Origin: Zygnema cylindricum
Taxonomy: Eukaryota > Streptophyta > Zygnematophyceae > Zygnematales > Zygnemataceae
DNA: 64,000 bases
NCBI GenBank assembly: GCA_037447655.1
Contig: JBBHKE010003080.1
Location: 204,905-268,904 of the forward strand
Reading direction: 5' to 3'
The position numbers were made by a program, and so were the translations under genes. Under the pieces are notes generated by a model, which saw only the letters and a list, made by a program, of their open reading frames with translations, was not told where the DNA came from and searched no databases. Each line of letters begins with the position of its first letter. The stretch's first letter is position 1. Of this stretch, positions 33,051 through 44,831 are shown one piece after another.

Positions 33051-35161
33051 CCAAGGGACTTTGTCACTTTTGTAAGAAACAAGGGCACTATATGGCGGAG
33101 TGTTCTAAGCTAGCTGAGCTTTAGCTAAATGAGGGGCAGATTGGTGGACCTCAGAAAGGAAAGGAAAAAGTCGTTGAGACACAGGTACATGAGGAGGAAT
33201 CCGAAGACGATGAGCTCTTGTTGGATGAGGAGATGGAGGCGAAGAACGTAATTATGATTCGCTGTTTAGTGTTGTGTATCACTTAAAAATTTATCGCGAT
33301 AACAACGATACAGATAGTTTTCGGTTTTCAAATGGTCATGTCCCGATCTCTTTCTCTCTCTCTCTCTCCCCTTTTCTCCCTTATCGAGATGTAGGTACTA
33401 TGTACTGTGACCTAGGTGAGGTGCCCCAAAACTTCGCCATTTCACTTGATTATTTGGATAAACAACCCAAAATTTAGGAGTGGATTGTCGATACAAGCGT
33501 GACAGATCGAGTTTGTAATGTTAAACCCTTACCTGAAGATATGACCAAGTCGACAATCCAAAAACGGATTTAACATCATCATCTTAGTTGATTTTGTGGG
33601 GACTCTGAGTATGGATCTGGTTGTCATTGTTTGATAAGTATAACAACGAGAAACTAATCTTGATAAGGCTGTATTTTTCAAAATGCTTTGTACATTCGAA
33701 CTAGCATCGTGAACCATAAGAACAAAAAACTAATCTTGACAAGTCTGCATATTTTAATATGCTTTGTAAATTGTAACTAGCATCGTGAACATTGTGTACA
33801 GTCTCCGAATTTGTAATGTTGGTTGTAGTGTGATAGCAAATGGATATTTTGTTAATTTCATTAAAGAATCTGAAATAAAATGTTTAAGAAAAGCTATGGA
33901 GTATACTGATTTGGAGAGTTAGCCAGTCGACGACGTCTTTAAATCAAATTACAATGACAAAAAGTGACTTAAGTTTATGGCATCATAGGATGTGCCGCTC
34001 TATAGAGAGAAATGTGAAAAGAATGATAGATTTTTTTTTTGTTCGGGAATTGAAATTAACAACCATCGAAAAGGTGGACAATTCTCGAGGATGTTGTAAA
34101 AGAGGTTACGTTTGGAAAGCACGTGGGGTGACAGACGTTTAATATCGAGCTCAATTTCCATTGGAGCTAGTACATGTGGATTTGTGTGAACATGTGTCAG
34201 CCGATATACTTCTGTGAACAACAGTACATTTTTAGAATCGTCGATAAATATTCAAAAAATATGTCGGTGTCTTTATTGAATTACAAATCGAATACATAGG
34301 AGATATAAAAGGAGCGAGTCGTTACAGCGGAGAGACAATTAGAGAGGAAAATAAAGGTGGTGAGATAAAACAACTAAGGGGAACTACTACGATTTAAGGA
34401 TTATGGCAAGAAATGAGAGATAAGGTAACATTTTATTGCCTCTTGTCCACACAAGTCAAATGTAGTGAAGGTTGTAAAATCGAAAAAAAAAAGGGAACAC
34501 GTGGCATTTGTGGATTATTACAAAAAGAGGGGGATATGGCAGTGTTATGTTTCTCTTTGTTGATAAAAGTCAAATTGACTAGCGAAACCAGACCCCACAA
34601 GAAATGGTTTATGTTATAATTATTAGCAACAAACATAATATATATTGGTGGGTGGTGCCATCATAACGATGACTAATGTTTGATATTATAGATTAAATTT
34701 GGAGATTGAATTCATTCTTTTGAGACAAAACACGCATTGTATTCTGGAGTGGGAGAAGTGCCATTAGTGTGGCATTTAAATATTAAGTGTTGTTGGGTGA
34801 CCTTATATGTTTAGTAAACTCAAAGAAAGGGGAAATTTGCACTGAGGAGTTGGTTCGAAATATTTGTGGGCTCGCACAAACGGCAGATATGTATCATGTT
34901 TTTGACCCGAAGCGAACGATAGTGGAAGAATCCTAAAATAAAGGCTTTCTCTAGGATCTAAAATCGGTGAAAGAGTTCTCGAGAAAAGAAGAATTTGACA
35001 TTAATTTCTACGAGCAATGATTTTGATGGAATAGAATCATAACCGAGGATGACCAACAAAATTTTATGTTGAAAGAAAGTTTTATAAATCAAAACATTGG
35101 TAGCAAGGTTTCAAAAGACGACACATTGGGTTCCCAATTTTCACGGTACATTGACAGTAAC

Positions 35162-35267
35162 CATGAAATAGAATCCACTTTGTCTTTTGGGGAAGAAATT
35201 GAAGAGGAAAAAGGCATGAAATAGAATCCACTTTGTCTTTTGGGGAAGAAATTGAAGAGGAAAAAGG
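35162..35267. repeat. 53-bp tandem duplication in copia copy 1
   Basis: CATGAAATAGAATCCACTTT begins at 35162 and 35215. Copia copy 2 has a single equivalent at about 47470-47530, so the duplication postdates their separation. Confidence 0.95.
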
Positions 35268-35960
35268 CTTGGCAGAGGTTTGAAAACACACTCGCGAAAA
35301 CTAGGGGACGAAACCCTCTAAGTTGTATAGATAGGGAGGTTTCAAAATCCGATAAAACACTTCTTCTTCGCACTGTCTCCTATTGCTTTTTTAAGTCTTA
35401 ACCCCGTTACCCTTTCGTCTAGCGATTATTTACTCTAAAATTTGTACGAAATAAAATCTTGAAATACACATTCCATCTCATCTTTGATACCTTTTCAAAT
35501 TGATGTTTCAATGCTTCTTCGTACAAATGAGCAATGTTGTTTGCTAGAAAATTACCGTGCGCAGATGACGTCGAACTCTACATTAGTCGTCGCGATGTCT
35601 TTGAGCTGCCAAAGCTTCCATGCTCTAATGTCCTCTAATTCCTACTTTTTGCAGCTGACGACTTGCCACAACTTTTTCAAGATGATATGCCCCTCAATGA
35701 GTTTCTCCCAAACGATAAAGTATGAGCGGTTGAAGAGAACTAACTATCTAGACTTCTAAAAGATGAGTTCATTTCCAGTCACTTCATCAAAATTGAGGTT
35801 TCTATATTTCCCCATGTTCTGATTCCCCTTTCGTTTCCACTATTTATTCATCTTTTTGTCTTCACTCTTCAATTGACTGTTAAATAGGAACCAGAACTAG
35901 GTACCTTTAGTTCCTCCAACACGACCTTCTACTTTTTTCCCTTCTTCTCACTCTATAATT

Positions 35961-36607
35961 TGTTGGGATATTGTCATTTTCGCGACATTTCGCGAAGCGT
36001 CATACCAACTTGAATTTGTTTGACGCGAATTGTCTCGTCATCATACAAAAGTACAACGTCGTTTCGCGGCGGTACTTTTGATGTCCGCGAACGAAACATA
36101 TTATTTCGTTTCGCCTCACTTATTTGTTTCGTGCGGAGGTGTTCCAATTTGCGTGCAGGTGTGTTCGTGAAGCAACACGTGTTTAAGTCAACGTTTAGAG
36201 ATTGTCGTTTCGAAGGAAGAAGTGTGTGCGCCTTCCTTCGTGGAACTTTCATTGAAGAGTGCACAGTCAGCTAGGGACAAACTTTGTCGCTACGCTAAGT
36301 TCTGCTTGTCTTATCTTGTTGTCTCTTAGTGTAGAGTAGCGAGTATATAGGCAGCAATGTACATGTGCAGAGTATTGAATCTCATATGATTGAATCATAG
36401 AGGATTAATCTTGGAGTAAGAGATTATTTAAAGAGAAGAGAGAAGAGATAGAAGAGAGAAGAGAGATGTTGTAAAGAGGCTTCGGCCAAGAACACTTATA
36501 ATTCTTTTTGGCTGAATATTCCTCTTGTCTTTTATGAGCTTCCGCTGTGTAATGATTTATGTTTTGTGAATTATTTAGAGTGAATGTCTTTTGCTTAAGA
36601 TCTTACA
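35961..36607 (+). mobile_element. solo LTR inserted in copia gag
   Basis: 647 bp from TGTTGGGATATTG to GATCTTACA, flanked by TAATT and TATTT (4 of 5 match). Copia copy 2 at about 46783-46800 has the uninterrupted sequence (GGGGAAAGTG then TAGAGTGAGAAG), giving a paralogous empty site. The left half is CG-rich (TTTCGCG, CGCGGCGG motifs) and contains a TATA-like GTATATAGG at about 36342. Confidence 0.75.
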
Positions 36608-36884
36608 TATTTTCCCCTTAATGAACCTCAGTGGACCTTCGAACATCTCTAGAATTGTTCTTTCTAGTCCAAAAGGTTTAATTTGGAAGTGATTCCTGGC
36701 ATTTTCGTTTTTCGATACACTCAACTCCGCCTTCACCTTATCCAGACATATATTGCAAACTCTAATACCTCCACTATCCACATTCCCAAAAGGTGGTTTA
36801 CAATCCCACTGACTTGACTATTACATGCGAAGTTGTAGTAGATATAAATAGAATATTTTGTTGTTCCTAAGTAATCCACCGTTG

Positions 36885-37203
36885 GAGCCTTAACATTCTC
36901 TTACTCTATTCCTTAAGGCGTAGGCGTGGATGTGAGAAGCGAGGTTTGTGGAAGCTTCAAAGTTGGCTTCAATGACTCCTTTGATGGCGACATCTATGGT
37001 TGCTTCAATGGCGACTTCCTTATAAAAGAGGACCTTCTTAAACAAATTCAAACTTGAAGCGCGTGAATGATGCAGCGTTTTTTTTTTTAAATTACCGTAC
37101 ATTTTCCGTACAACGAAAACTATACTTAATTTACAAATAGTATGAAACAAAGGATACTACGTAAAAATCGTAAAATAGTTGACATCCGTACGAATTGAAC
37201 AAC
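36885..37203 (-). mobile_element. truncated hAT-type relative of element 1
   Basis: The right terminus CGAATTGAACAACT (37190-37203) and the adjoining Ala/Glu-coding patch (36890-37050, minus strand, ending NLASHIHAYALRNRV) match element 1 at 9073-9430. The opposite end was not found. Confidence 0.6.
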
Positions 37204-37620
37204 TCTGGATGTCACGTTAGGTCTCCAGAGGTGTGAGGACATTGTAGACGTCTACAATCGTCATTACTGTATTTTTGAAGACATCTACAACCGTCGCTGT
37301 TTTTGTAAACGCCACCAATCATCGGAAGTCACCAATCGTCACAATCGTTGTCTTCAATCGTCACAAGTTGTACCCAACGTCTATAACCGTCGTGTTTCAA
37401 AGTTTCGAATTTTTCCCGTACATTAGGACGCTCTGAAAAGTAGTACGGAGAATCTATGATAAAATCCAAAGGACTTCAAACTGTTCAAAGTACTGCTTAC
37501 ATGGGCACATACCGTGATGTAAAAGCCAACATGTGCTAACACGCTAGAATACAGCACTGAACTGTCCTGTATTTAGTACATGTATATAGTATTGTACTGT
37601 ATTCCCAAACGAACTTAATC
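37204..37620. other. intergenic with CAATCGTC repeats
   Basis: Degenerate repetition of GTCTACAATCGTC / CACCAATCGTC between about 37240 and 37395, similar in motif to 13500-13635. No exon. Confidence 0.4.
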
Positions 37621-37800
37621 CTTTCAAGTTGACAAGTTTAGATGGGAGACCGCTCTGGACCATCCAGCAGCGAAAGGGCGTCACATGCCGAGACAGCAGT
37701 TCACATACACGACTTGCCTCCGATTAATGTAAGACTTCCTACGCAAATCTTGGTCGTTCAATCGACTACGAGCCAATCACAATAAGTTTCCGTGAATGCT
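37621..37800 (+). promoter_or_regulatory. ancestral upstream block of LRR copy B
   Basis: Shares CACATACACGACTTGCCTCC and CTACGCAAATCTTG-like segments with 63600-63660, about 200 bp upstream of copy D. It is now separated from copy B by two MITEs, 1.2 kb from the start codon. Confidence 0.55.
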
Positions 37801-37808
37801 ATTTTAAG

Positions 37809-38114
37809 CATAGTTCAAAAGTAGGCGTTTTTATGCTAGGTCTTTGGTCGGCGCCTTTATCGTAAGTTTTGTTATGGGCATTTCATGTGATCTTCTTAGA
37901 TCGCTACTTTGATCAGCGACCGTCTGATTGTCCGAATCTGACGGTATAATTAAAATTTATTGGTCCGAATGTTTTAATTGGTCCAATTTTTGGTCCGAAT
38001 GTTTTAATTGGTCCGAATAGGTCCGAATACAATATGGGTCTTAAGGTCATATTGTATGTTTTGCATACGATATGCATATTGTATGGGCCTACTTTCACCT
38101 ACTTTTGAACTATG
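37809..38114. mobile_element. hAT-type MITE with CATAGTTCAAAAGTAGG ends
   Basis: 306 bp. Termini CATAGTTCAAAAGTAGGCG and, read inward, CATAGTTCAAAAGTAGGTG. Flanks ATTTTAAG (37801-37808) and GTTTTAAG (38115-38122), 7 of 8 identical. The interior has repeated GGTCCGAATGTTTTAATT. Confidence 0.75.
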
Positions 38115-38123
38115 GTTTTAAGG

Positions 38124-38846
38124 CATAGTTGTTCAAATCGCGCGATTTTTTCCTTTTTGTGCGATTGAAACGTTTAATTTGTGACTTTTGAAAAAATCGT
38201 AAAAAAACGTGTATTGTAAACTGAAACTGAAATTTTACGGAAACGTGTAAACTAATTACTGTAACTGTACATTTTTTTACGGATATGTACGGAATAAATC
38301 GGGAAATATGCGTCGCACTTATTGGTTCTTTCTGTTCAGTGAACTGAACAGAAATACCACGGAATTTGTACGTTATATAATCGAAAATGTACGTACATTT
38401 TTGAAAGGAGACTTTGAACGTCACAATAATTTCGCGCGTTCAGTTTGAAATTTGTACGGCCGTCTTCTTCAATTTTTTTTGAAAGAAGACGCTATGGAAC
38501 AAAGACTAAATTGCTAAATATGCTATCTTCGTAACATTCAAACCCGGGTACGTTGACTGCGAAGCATATCCTAAGGTGAACGACAGGACTACCATTTGGT
38601 AAAGTCATTCCGTTGACAAAAAAAAATTGTGATAAAATTTAAAAATGTTTATTTTTTTACCGCTCATTAAACTGGAAAAACTTGCAAACTGCGTTATATG
38701 TAATAGTTTTTTGTTTTTTTATGTACGGAATAGTACGGAAGGAAATTCATTAACGATTTTTCGCGATTTGATCAAAAGGTTCAATGCGTTTGTTACGTAT
38801 AATTCGTCACGTACGGTACGTTCGCACTAATCGCCGTGAACAACTG
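38124..38846. mobile_element. hAT-type element 2, in the copy B promoter
   Basis: 723 bp. Left end CATAGTTGTTCAAATCGCG as in element 1; right end read inward CAGTTGTTCACGGCG. Flanks TTTTAAGG (38116-38123) and TTTTAAGC (38847-38854), 7 of 8. Ends 129 bp before the copy B start codon. Confidence 0.75.
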
Positions 38847-38975
38847 TTTTAAGCGCTGAACGAAAACGAAAACGACAACAATCATTACTAAAACATCGTA
38901 TTTAAGTTCATTTTGAAGACGAGCTAACGTGTTACTTTCTGCGAGTGCATCTCCAAAGGCAATGTGACTTCGAAA

Positions 38976-41900
38976 ATGGCAGCCATGGCATGCAGAGTTC
39001 TCTTCTCTCTTTTCGCCCTTCTGGTGCATCTGCAGACTGGTGTGGCGTTTGGCAATCCAAATCATGACTGGTACAGGCCTATACAGTGCAGTGACAGTGA
39101 GTCTCTCTCTCTCTCTATCTTTATCTCTCTCCTTCTCTCTCTATTTCCCTTTCCCCGTCTCTCTTTCTACCCCTCTCTATCTCTCTCCTTCCCTCTCTCT
39201 CTCCCCCTATCTCACTCCCTCTTTTTTCCCCTATCTCACTCCCTCTCTCTACCCCTCTCTCTCTCTCAGATTCCTACTCCACCCACACTTCCATCCATCA
39301 CTAGATTTTCTCGAAAAAATCTTGTCCTTTCATTCTCCATTTTCTCCCACTCTCACATCCTCTTCGCATAAACTTTTTCATCTATCCGTTCACCCCATAT
39401 GGACCACCATATTCTATTAATTCTATAATTCGTTATACCTTGTTACTCCTGTATTTATCCCTCTCCTCCTACTTCTTTGCAACCTTCTCTTTCTTCCTCT
39501 CCAATCCCCCTCCTCCCTCTTCATTCTTCCCTCTTCTTCTTCCCTGTTCCTTGTTTTCTCTTCCTCTTCTCTCAAATTCTCCACTTTGCCTCTGCCCTAT
39601 GTCTCTCCTTCTCGCTCTCCCTCTCCCCCTCCCTCTTTCTCTCCCTCTTCTCGTCATCTTATTATCTCCCCTCCCCACTCCACTGTCATCTCCCCTCTCT
39701 ATTATCCCCCCTCCCCTCTCCCCTCTCTCCTCTCTCCTCTCCACTCTCCTCTCCCCTCTCCCCTCTCCCCTCTCCCCTCTCCCCTCTCCCCTCTCCCCTC
39801 TCCCCTCTCCCCTCTCCCCTCTCCCCTCTCCCCTCTCCCCTCTCCCCTCTCCCCTCTCCCCTCTCCCCTCTCCCCTCTCCCCTCTCCCCACTCATTATCT
39901 CTCCCTCTTTCTCCCTCTTCCTTCTTCCCTGCGTTTTTCCCTCTCCATCCTCTCCCTCTCTCTCCCTCCCCCCCTCCCTGTCCCCCACTGTGTCCAGAGG
40001 TGGCTCTGTTGGCCTTCCGCAACAATCTCGTGAGCTATGGCAAATGGCCCAAATTAGTGTGCTCGTCACGTCACTTTATTTGCAGCCTTCTGGGAACTAT
40101 CTGGATTTTGTAAGTGATCTCTCTCTCTATCTCTATCTCTCTTTCCCTCCCTCTCCCTATTCCTCTTCCTTTTCTGCTCCCTCTCCCAGTTCCTTTCCCT
40201 CTCCCTTTTCCTTTTTTTTCTCTTTCCCTCTTCCTTTCTCTCTCTCTGTCCCGCTCCCTTTGACTCTTCCTCTCCCTTTCCTTCTCACTCTCCCTCTCCC
40301 TCTTCTTCTTTTTCCGTTCCCTCTCTTTGTTCCTTTCCCTCTCTTTGTTCCTTTCCCTGTCCCTTTCCTTTTCCCTTTCCCTTTTTCGTCCCTCACCCTT
40401 TCCTTCTCCCTCCCTCTATGTTTTGTATGTGATTCCTCTCTCTATACTCTCTCTATCGCTCTCTTTGACTCTCTCTCTTTCCCCCTCTCTCTCCCATCTA
40501 TCTCCCTCTCCCTCTCCTCTCTCTCCCCCTCTCTCTCTCCCTCTCTTTCTCCCCTCTTTTCCCCCCATCCCCTCTCTATCTCCCCGTTCCCTTGCCCTCT
40601 CTAATCTTCCTTCCCCCCTCCCTCTCTTTCTTGCATTCTCGTTTTACCTCTCTCTCCCTCTCTCTCTCCCTCTCTCTCTCCTCTCTCTTCACCTCTCTCT
40701 CCTCTCTCTCCCTCTCTCTCCATTCTCTCTCTCCCCCTCTTTTCCCCCCCTCCCCTTTATGTCTCCCACTATCCCTTGTCCCCTCTAATCTTCCTTTCTC
40801 CCTCTTTCTTATTCTCGTTTTACCTCGCTTACACTCTCACCCTTCCTCCTCCCCCTATTTCTCTCTTGGTCTCTCTCCCCTATTAGCCTCCACCATAAAA
40901 TTTTATTGAAGGGATTAAGTGTTATTCAAGAATGGCTCATTTTTTGGAGTATTTTTAGCTTTGGTACATTTTGTAAGTGGGAACCCTTATTTTCTTAGTT
41001 TTTTTTTATTGTTTTATGTTAGTCGTTATATTTGTAAAGCAATCACACTTTCTATATGTTGTATTTTTATTCAAGGATCTCTCTGTGTAGTTTTTTCATT
41101 GTATTGTTTATCTAAATAATATTTTTTTATTTATTGGTTTTGAAACTGAGGTTGGAGGTCACAAGTTTTTATGGGACCCACTGGAATTTTGGAATATCAA
41201 AGCAAATTTCTTTGGAAAATCGTTCAACAGTTTGTATCATTATGAGGAGAAATGTCTTTCTCTATTAAATGGGATTAAAAAAACTAATTGATAGTTAACA
41301 CAAATCTTCTTAGGGTTTAAGTCATTAGTACTGCTAAACATTAAACACTACAAATTATAAAAATTTATCCATTTTTTGAAAAAACATTGTGCATTAGATG
41401 GAAACATGCCATTTCCTTTTGTAAAGGTGCAATCAATATGTTTTTTGTACACAGTACAAGTTAAAAAAAACGGACGTTTTGAACTTGAAAAAATGTAGTA
41501 CATCCAGTGACGTACACTCATATTTTTGAGTGTTTTGGCCCACTTGGCGAGAAAATAAGAGAGTTTTTTTCTAGTTAGACGCTTTCGCTCTCTCTCTCTC
41601 GCTCTCTCTTTCCCTCTCCCCCCTCTCCTTCTCCCTTTTACCCCCTCTCTTCCCCTCCCTCTCTCTCTCTTTCCCCCTCACCCCCCCGTTCCCCTCGCTC
41701 TCCCTTTCCCCCTTGCCCACCTCCAGAAATTCACAAACTTAAATGTATGGGACCAAAGATTCCAACAACCTGATGTTTGAACGTTTTTTCATGTTAAGAC
41801 TAATTGTCACACTAAGAGCTAATTTCCTGACGCCACCTTATGTAAATAAGTTGGAAGTAGGATAAGTATTTTATTTTATAAATATTTTTTAATTATTATT

Positions 41901-44831
41901 ATTGCTATTATTGCTTTTTTTCATGTAATGTGTGTTGTGTTCTGTGATGCCATGTCAAAATAAAACTTAATGGGTTTTATTTTTTAGTATATTATATTTG
42001 AGTTCATTCATGATGTAAATTGTGTTTAAAAGTAATCTATGACGAGACCCAAGTTTTTTTTTAAGCTCTCTCTCTCTCTCTCTTCCTCTCCCTCTCCCTC
42101 TCCCTCTCCCTCTATATATATACATCTCTCTCCCTGTCTCTCTTTTCCCTATCTCTCTCTTTCTTTCTCCCTCTCCCTTTCTCCCAAGTAATTTATAATG
42201 AGTTTCTTCCGGACATTATTTTGCTTCCTTGTATTGGGAAGTGTTGAGGTTTTAATCATACACAATATTGTATTACCAAAAAAATAAAATAATATAGTTA
42301 TATAATTTTGTGGTTTTTGTTTCAATTGTTTAGGGTAAGTGATTTTGAAGCTAGGATTTCAAAATCGTTTTTGTAAAATAATATTTGTGTGGCAAACTGG
42401 TATTTTGCAGGGGTTTCCATGACCTTAAATTTAAGGGTCGGATATCACCAAAATTAGGTGATCTTAGTCCGCAAATAGAATGGTTGTACGTACTTTTTAT
42501 TCTTTGTTATATATTGGGTTTATCTTATATCTATGGGAACCAACAAGAAAATGTATACTTGCATGTTTTATTAGAGGGTTTACCACATATGGGATTTAAA
42601 AAAGAATAAGAAATTGCTTATGTAAAGTTTGTGTTTCTCATACCTTTTCAATTTTTTCAATTTTTTAGTTAGATTTTTGAAGTCAAAACAACATTGAGGT
42701 TGATACAGTTTTTTTTTCTTCAGCTTAAAACTGTATAGCAAAACATGGGCAGCAAAAAAGAAAAAGAAAAAACAATCTTTTCATTTGGGATGTTGGTAAA
42801 CTTGATAAATTTTGTGTTTGACACACTTGCAAAACATAGGTATTTTTATTTTTTATCTTTCATATAGTGATGGTTTTTTGTGTTTGTGGATGGATTCTTC
42901 AGAGATCTTTCAAGAAACCAATTATATGGAACCATTCCAGCCTCGATTGCACTTGCCAGTCTTACCAGAATGTAATGACTTATCTTTAACTTTTGATTTT
43001 GCTTTATTCTTCTTTACATTATTCTTTTTTACCTTATTGATGTACTATGTCCTTTTTTTTTCTTTTGTGTTTGGTTTACAGTGGTTTTGAGGTTTTTCAT
43101 CCTAGAAAACTAAAGAGAGTGAAATTTCTCAATTTATTCCTATATCTTTGTATATTTTTCCTTTTGTTTGTTTGGGATTTTGAGAAACAGAGATTTGAGT
43201 CACAACCAGCTAAGTGGAGTGATACCAGGAATTTTTTCGAGAATTGGGTATCTTGACTATTTGTAAGTAGCTCAATTCTTCACAATTAATCAATTTGCTA
43301 CTTTTGTTTTTGGGCCAAGCTAAATATTGTGCAGGAGGACACATGTTTTCTAAAATATATAGTTTAATTTTTATTTGTTATCGTTATTGTTTTCTTTTTC
43401 TACTACTCAAATGTATTGAAAGGCAAAATTTATTTCAACCTTGGTTATTACTTCTCTCTAATTTTTTTTAGCTTATTTTGAACTTCCGCAACGAAGCCTT
43501 AAACGATGTAATAACTTAACTTTAACTTCTGGTTTTGTTTTATTCTTCTTTACGTTATTATTTTTTGGGTTATTCTTCTTTAATTGATTTATTTAAGATG
43601 TCTTCTTTATTCGTTTGTGTTTGGTTTACAGAGGTTTTGAAGATTTTCATCCTAGCAAGCTAAAGAGACGAGTGAAATGTTGTCATGTCTTCCTATCTTT
43701 TGTTTATATGAATACACGAGAAATTTTGTAGTAAGTATTCCTAAATGCATTCCTATTTTTCTTCTTTAAAACATTTTCTTTTGTTTGGTTGGGATTTTGT
43801 GAAACAGAGATTTGAGTCACAACAAACTGAGTGGAGTCCTACCAGCAGACTTTTCAAAAATTCGTTGGCTTAACGTTTTGTAAGCAATTAAATTCTTAAC
43901 GAGAATAACTGATTTAGAAATAAACACTTAAATCACATTTGTATCCACATTAATCGAATTGTTACTTTTGTTAAGTTTTCTTTTGAGGCAAACTCAACAT
44001 TCCAAGGAGAAAACGTGATTTTCAAAATGTACAGCTAAATTTCTAATGGCTGTTGTTTTCTTTTTCTACCGCTTCAAAGACTAAAAAGGTGAAATTTATT
44101 TCAAATTTGAAAGCGGTAATACTATTCTCGCAACTCTTTTGGAGGCGAATCTTTTGAGCTGATTTTAAACTTCCACTTTGAAACAAATATAGTGTTTTAA
44201 AGGGTTTTCCCAAAAAATTTGAAGGGATCGTTAAGCATATTCAATTAAATAAACTTCAACCGCCCATTTTTACTTCTCGATTTCCATTATCATAAGTGTA
44301 TTTTTGCAAGCCCACTAGTATTTTGATGAGCAGCTATTCATAAAGAATGGTCGAATGCAAATTTGTAAAATGGAGTTGTCAAATTATACAAAGGAACGGC
44401 TTGAGTGTACGCTAACACTTGTGAAGTAACTCTATTTTACTTTACGAGTTAAGATGTTAAAAATTTCACTTTCTATGTTATTGAATCTCGTTGTTTTGTG
44501 TTTACCAGTGATGTCAGCAACAATTATTTCACGGGGATTGTAAGAGCCCAAACTGGCAGTCCCAATTGTACGGAATTGAGGAAAAATTGTCTTTTTGGAA
44601 AACATCTTCCCAAGGGTTGTCCAGCAAAAGAACAAAGAACCAAAGCGGAATGTCATGCTTTTTGTAAGTTATGAAAACCAAATGGTTTTGCTTTTGTTTT
44701 TTTTCGTTTTCTCTTGCTTTCTAAACAATATCTTTGCTTACATGTCCTGCTTCCTTTGGTGGGTTGTTATTTTTTTTCTCACAATTATTTGTTGCTCTTG
44801 TTTTGTAGACAAGAACCCACCACCCCTATGA
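38976..44831 (+). CDS. secreted leucine-rich-repeat protein (LRR copy B), intact
   Basis: Eight exons with canonical GT/AG sites join in frame: 38976-39096, 39998-40109, 42411-42485, 42903-42971, 43191-43262, 43808-43879, 44509-44663, 44809-44831; 699 nt, 232 residues. Signal peptide MAAMACRVLFSLFALLVHLQ, then an LRR N-cap-like region (VALLAFRNNLVSYGKW), four plant-type repeats (DLSRNQLYGTIPASI, DLSHNQLSGVIPGIF, DLSHNKLSGVLPADF and an earlier RISPKLGDLSPQ), a last repeat DVSNNYFTGIV, a Cys-rich tail (CTELRKNCLFGKHLPKGC ... ECHAF) and YKNPPPL. Internal repeat exons break inside the Leu codon before Asp, so they are interchangeable modules. No membrane segment or kinase follows, so an apoplastic or cell-wall protein is likely; ligand unknown. 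Extra exons in the 2.3-kb intron 2 cannot be excluded, although the phase needs none. Confidence 0.82.
39097..39997 (+). repeat. pyrimidine-rich intron 1 with (CTCCCCT)n
   Basis: The intron is nearly all C and T. About 39738-39890 is a regular 7-bp repeat CTCCCCT, roughly 20 units. Low-complexity open frames on both strands here are not genes. Confidence 0.95.
40110..40870 (+). repeat. CT-rich tract in intron 2 of copy B
   Basis: Irregular CTCTCC, CCCTTTCC and TCTCTC runs. Further CT tracts in the same intron are at about 41582-41720 and 42066-42185. Confidence 0.95.

Larger units (their letters stand above)
33051..36790. mobile_element. rearranged Ty1/copia relic, copy 1
   Basis: Plus strand 33051-33115 encodes a Gag zinc knuckle CHFCKKQGHYMAEC; about 33478 a decayed protease (EWIVDTSVTDRVCN); 33954-34200 the GAG-pre-integrase motif (LWHHRMCRSIERN) and start of integrase (LELVHVDLCE). 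Beyond about 35360 the coding sense flips: minus strand 36790-35380 encodes the N-terminal Gag region (HFQIKPFGLERTILEMFEG). Stops and frameshifts are frequent. The same flip occurs at about 47380 in copy 2. The minus-strand gag is split by a solo LTR. Confidence 0.75.

Noticed and set aside
39440-40604. Long open frames on both strands in the CT-rich introns of LRR copy B
   Set aside because: They are pure low-complexity Ser/Pro/Leu or Glu/Gly/Arg translations of microsatellites, with no start context or homology.
43047-43256. Open frame reading GFEVFHPRKLKRVKF as an extra exon of LRR copy B
   Set aside because: It would disturb the splice phase that otherwise joins all LRR modules, and the same intron sequence is repeated near 43632 with a frame change.
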